The notes under the pieces were generated by a model that was not told the origin of the DNA, searched no databases, and worked only from the letters and a program-made list of their open reading frames with translations. Below, piece by piece: positions 61,832-64,000 of a stretch of 64,000 nt of DNA (position 1 is its first letter; each line of letters begins with the position of its first letter). The stretch comes from Sanguibacter suaedae (GTDB lineage Bacteria; Actinomycetota; Actinomycetes; Actinomycetales; Cellulomonadaceae), in contig NZ_JAEINH010000008.1 in the NCBI RefSeq assembly GCF_016342785.1, positions 1-64,000 on the forward strand, written 5' to 3'. Made by a program: the position numbers and the translations under genes.

Positions 61832-64000
61832 TCACCACGTCGTCGGGTAGAGGTCGGGAGCGGACCCGGTGGGCTCGACCCCGAGCTGCTGGAGGGCGAA
61901 GGCCGTGACGTCGGCGAAGACGGGGGCTGCGACCTCTCCCCCGTAGATCGAGGTCTTCGGGTTCTCGATGAAGACGCCGACCGCGACGCGCGGCGCGTCG
62001 ACCGGGGCCACGCCGATGAAGGACGCGAGGTGGTTGGTGAGATCACCGTTCGCGTCGGGGGTCTGCGCCGTCCCTGTCTTCCCTGCGACGCGATACCCGG
62101 AGATCGCCGCCTTGGCTCCGGTGCCGTCCGTGACGGCGGACTCCATCATCTTGAGGACCTGGTCGGCGGTGGCCTCGGACACCACCTGCTGAGGCGCAGG
62201 CAGCTCCGACGGGACGAACTCCCCGTCAGGTGCTGTGGTGCCGGCGACGAGGTGCGGCGTGGTCCGCACACCGCCGTTGGCCATCGTCGCGAAGACGCTC
62301 GTCGCCTGCAGCGCCGTGACCGACACGCTCTGCCCGAACATCACCGCGTACTCCGTGCGGCCGTCCCAGTCGTCCGCGTCCGCGAGGATCCCACGGGACT
62401 CACCGGCGAGCTCGATCCCGGTGGGCTGCCCGAAGCCGAACTTCGTCAGGTAGTCGTGGCGCACCTGCTTCGGGATGTGCTGACCGACCATGAGCGTGCC
62501 CGTGTTCGAGGACTGGGCGAGGATCCCGGTGAGCGTGAGGTTCTCGACGTCGTGGTCGTGGGAGTCCTTGAACGTCTGACCGTTGGCCGTCGTGTAGCGG
62601 TCGGGGACCTCGAACTGGTCGGTCGGCGTCGCGAGTCCCGTCTCGATGGCGGCTGCCATCGTGATGATCTTCGCGGTCGACCCCGGGTCGAAGACGTTCG
62701 AGATCGACTTGGTGCCGCCCATGCCGGACGGGTTGTTGGGATCGATCGACCCGGAGTCCGCCAGAGCGAGGACGGCCTGGGTCCTGGTGTCCAGCACCAC
62801 GACGAAACCGCCCGTCCCGCCGGTCGCCTCGAGCTGTTCCGCGAGCCGCGCCTCCGCCATCCACTGGAGGTCCGTGTCGGTCGTGACCTGCACGTCGCTC
62901 CCCGGGACGGCAGGGACCGTCGACTGCTCCCCGGACGGGATCACGTGCCCCTTCTTTCCCCGCTCGTACGTCGTGCTGCCCGCGGAACCCGCGAGGAGGT
63001 CGTCGAGAGAGGCTTCGAGCCCGGCCTGACCGGACCCCTCGTTCCCGACGAATCCCACGAGGTTGCCCCCCGTCGTGCCTGCCGGGTAGGTGCGCTTGAG
63101 GAACGTCTCCGCGCTGATCCCGCCAATGTTCAGGGCGCGGACCGCGTCCCAGGTCTCGGGTGGGACGTCGAGCTTGAGACGCTTGTACCGCCGTTCCCCG
63201 TCCATCATCGCCGCGAGCTCCGCCTCCGGGATCCCGAGGACCGGCGCGAGGAGGCGCGCGGCCTCCGTCGGACCGCCCAGGACGGTGCCGTCGACCGAGT
63301 GCTTCCAGGTGGCGATGGCCACCGGGTCCGCGATGATGTGGTGCCGCGTCACCGAGGTCGCGAGGACCTCACCGTTGACGTCGACGATCTCCCCGCGCAC
63401 GGCGGGGATCTCGACCGTGTCCGTGCGCATGGTGCGGGCGTCCGCAGCCAGGGCCTCGGCCTCGAAACCCTGGACGTACACGAGGCGCCCGGAAAAGAGG
63501 GTGAGGACCAGCAGCGCGATGACCGACAGCACCTGCATGCGGCGGGACGAGTCCGGCAGGGCGGCGGTACGCCGGGGCCGGGTCGGACGACGACGCCCAC
63601 GGGGCGTGCCGTCGACGGTTCGCGGGGTGCGTAGCCGCGTTCGTGCGGGAGCGCTGGGTGCCCCGCGTCTCACGACTGCCCGGTCCGTGGCGGGGCGCGG
63701 GGACCGCGCGGACCCCTGCCTGGTCGACGACGTCGAGGCCGAGGTGCGGGGCCGGTCCGCTCCGGCACGGGACCTCGGGTTCCGAGCGGGCTCGGGAGCG
63801 GTCTGCCGGGCCGCTCCTCGCGTCTGCCGCTGCCCGGTCGCCCCGGTGCTCCCGGCCGCGCTCGTCGAACCCTTCGCGCGTGGGGCCCGCCGCGACGGGT
63901 CTCCTCCACGTGCCGTCGCACCGGAACGCGGCGCAGGGCTCTTCGCTGCGGAACCACTGCTCCGTGGACGCTCACCCCGGCCGGTGTCAGCCGTACGGCC
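61832..64000 (-). CDS. ftsI: Septal penicillin-binding protein FtsI (PBP3/PbpB), 5' end beyond the window
   Basis: Class B transpeptidase that cross-links septal peptidoglycan with FtsW. The transmembrane helix is VLSVIALLVLTLFSGRLVYV; after it come the PBP dimer domain (PAVRGEIVDVNGEVLATS) and the transpeptidase motifs STAK, SSN and KTG (AGKTGTAQ). The frame stays open and rich in G/C third positions right to the window edge, giving at least 155 residues rich in Arg, Ser, Ala, Thr and Gly before the helix. A GTG at 63673 is possible but lacks a ribosome site, so the true start is probably outside the window. ftsL and rsmH would be expected there. Confidence 0.92.
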   Translation of the reverse strand, partial: GRTADTGRGERPRSSGSAAKSPAPRSGATARGGDPSRRAPRAKGSTSAAGSTGATGQRQTRGAARQTAPEPARNPRSRAGADRPRTSASTSSTRQGSARSPRPATDRAVVRRGAPSAPARTRLRTPRTVDGTPRGRRRPTRPRRTAALPDSSRRMQVLSVIALLVLTLFSGRLVYVQGFEAEALAADARTMRTDTVEIPAVRGEIVDVNGEVLATSVTRHHIIADPVAIATWKHSVDGTVLGGPTEAARLLAPVLGIPEAELAAMMDGERRYKRLKLDVPPETWDAVRALNIGGISAETFLKRTYPAGTTGGNLVGFVGNEGSGQAGLEASLDDLLAGSAGSTTYERGKKGHVIPSGEQSTVPAVPGSDVQVTTDTDLQWMAEARLAEQLEATGGTGGFVVVLDTRTQAVLALADSGSIDPNNPSGMGGTKSISNVFDPGSTAKIITMAAAIETGLATPTDQFEVPDRYTTANGQTFKDSHDHDVENLTLTGILAQSSNTGTLMVGQHIPKQVRHDYLTKFGFGQPTGIELAGESRGILADADDWDGRTEYAVMFGQSVSVTALQATSVFATMANGGVRTTPHLVAGTTAPDGEFVPSELPAPQQVVSEATADQVLKMMESAVTDGTGAKAAISGYRVAGKTGTAQTPDANGDLTNHLASFIGVAPVDAPRVAVGVFIENPKTSIYGGEVAAPVFADVTAFALQQLGVEPTGSAPDLYPTTW

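Noticed and set aside
63670-63975. A 101-codon frame before ftsI that overlaps its GTG by four bases and could be taken as a separate gene
   Set aside because: It is arginine/proline-rich with poorer third-position G/C use than the ftsI frame, which is open through the same stretch.

Overview
The window is very GC-rich, and third codon positions are almost always G or C. Its gene order and protein families are those of an actinomycete. Lineage markers are wag31/DivIVA, SepF, a PriA-type HisA, DUF1844 next to infC, and a DksA/TraR-like zinc-finger protein. The peptidoglycan and division proteins best fit the order Micrococcales, perhaps near Cellulomonadaceae, but no rRNA gene is present to prove this. 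No insertion sequence, prophage, CRISPR array or tRNA was seen. The window is chromosomal backbone with a few inserted accessory modules.

Layout from left to right, mostly on the - strand. At 1-188, after tyrS, lie a perfect palindromic terminator and a near-consensus promoter firing out of the window, perhaps into an rRNA operon. At 189-2726 are tyrS, a 3-methyladenine glycosylase and a P-loop kinase. At 2758-11548 is the arginine operon argCJBDFRGH; most junctions are 4-base overlaps, and an ARG box overlaps the argC promoter. At 11605-13672, on the + strand, are an alpha/beta hydrolase, a quinone oxidoreductase and a small membrane protein. At 13663-14683 is thiD under a TPP riboswitch. 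At 14703-18376 are pheT and pheS. At 18426-22437 is the infC-rpmI-rplT translation operon with an rRNA methyltransferase and an amino-acid permease; infC appears to start at AUC. At 22860-24853, + strand, is a Fur-type regulator with its catalase. At 24944-26984, + strand, is a three-gene overlapping cassette of DUF1844, a coiled-coil membrane protein and a lipoprotein protease. At 27042-31472 are hisC-hisB-unknown-hisH-priA-SseB. At 31605-38481 is an insert of RecQ-phosphoribosyltransferase, gamma-glutamyltransferase, MFS exporter and ArsR regulator, which separates hisC from hisD (38486-39811). At 40094-46627 are a PPOX protein, a Nudix hydrolase, dnaE, a GNAT, rluD and lspA. At 46685-49808 are a DksA-like protein, wag31, yggT, sepF and pgeF. 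From 49813 to the right edge is the dcw cluster ftsZ-ftsQ-murC-murG-ftsW-murD-mraY-murF-murE-ftsI, read leftward from beyond the edge.

The genes supply core functions: peptidoglycan synthesis and septation (dcw, sepF, wag31), replication (dnaE), translation (infC, rpmI, rplT, pheST, tyrS), and arginine, histidine and thiamine synthesis. The most general regulatory signal is a repeated leaderless promoter, TAnnnT followed by exactly six bases and then the start codon. It recurs at eight genes, with weaker variants at others. Two of these -10 boxes contain the TAG stop codon of the gene upstream.

The least described items are the DUF1844/coiled-coil/protease cassette, the unknown gene inside the his operon, the RecQ fusion with a phosphoribosyltransferase tail, the long low-complexity tail on IF3, and the long basic N-terminal region of FtsI.
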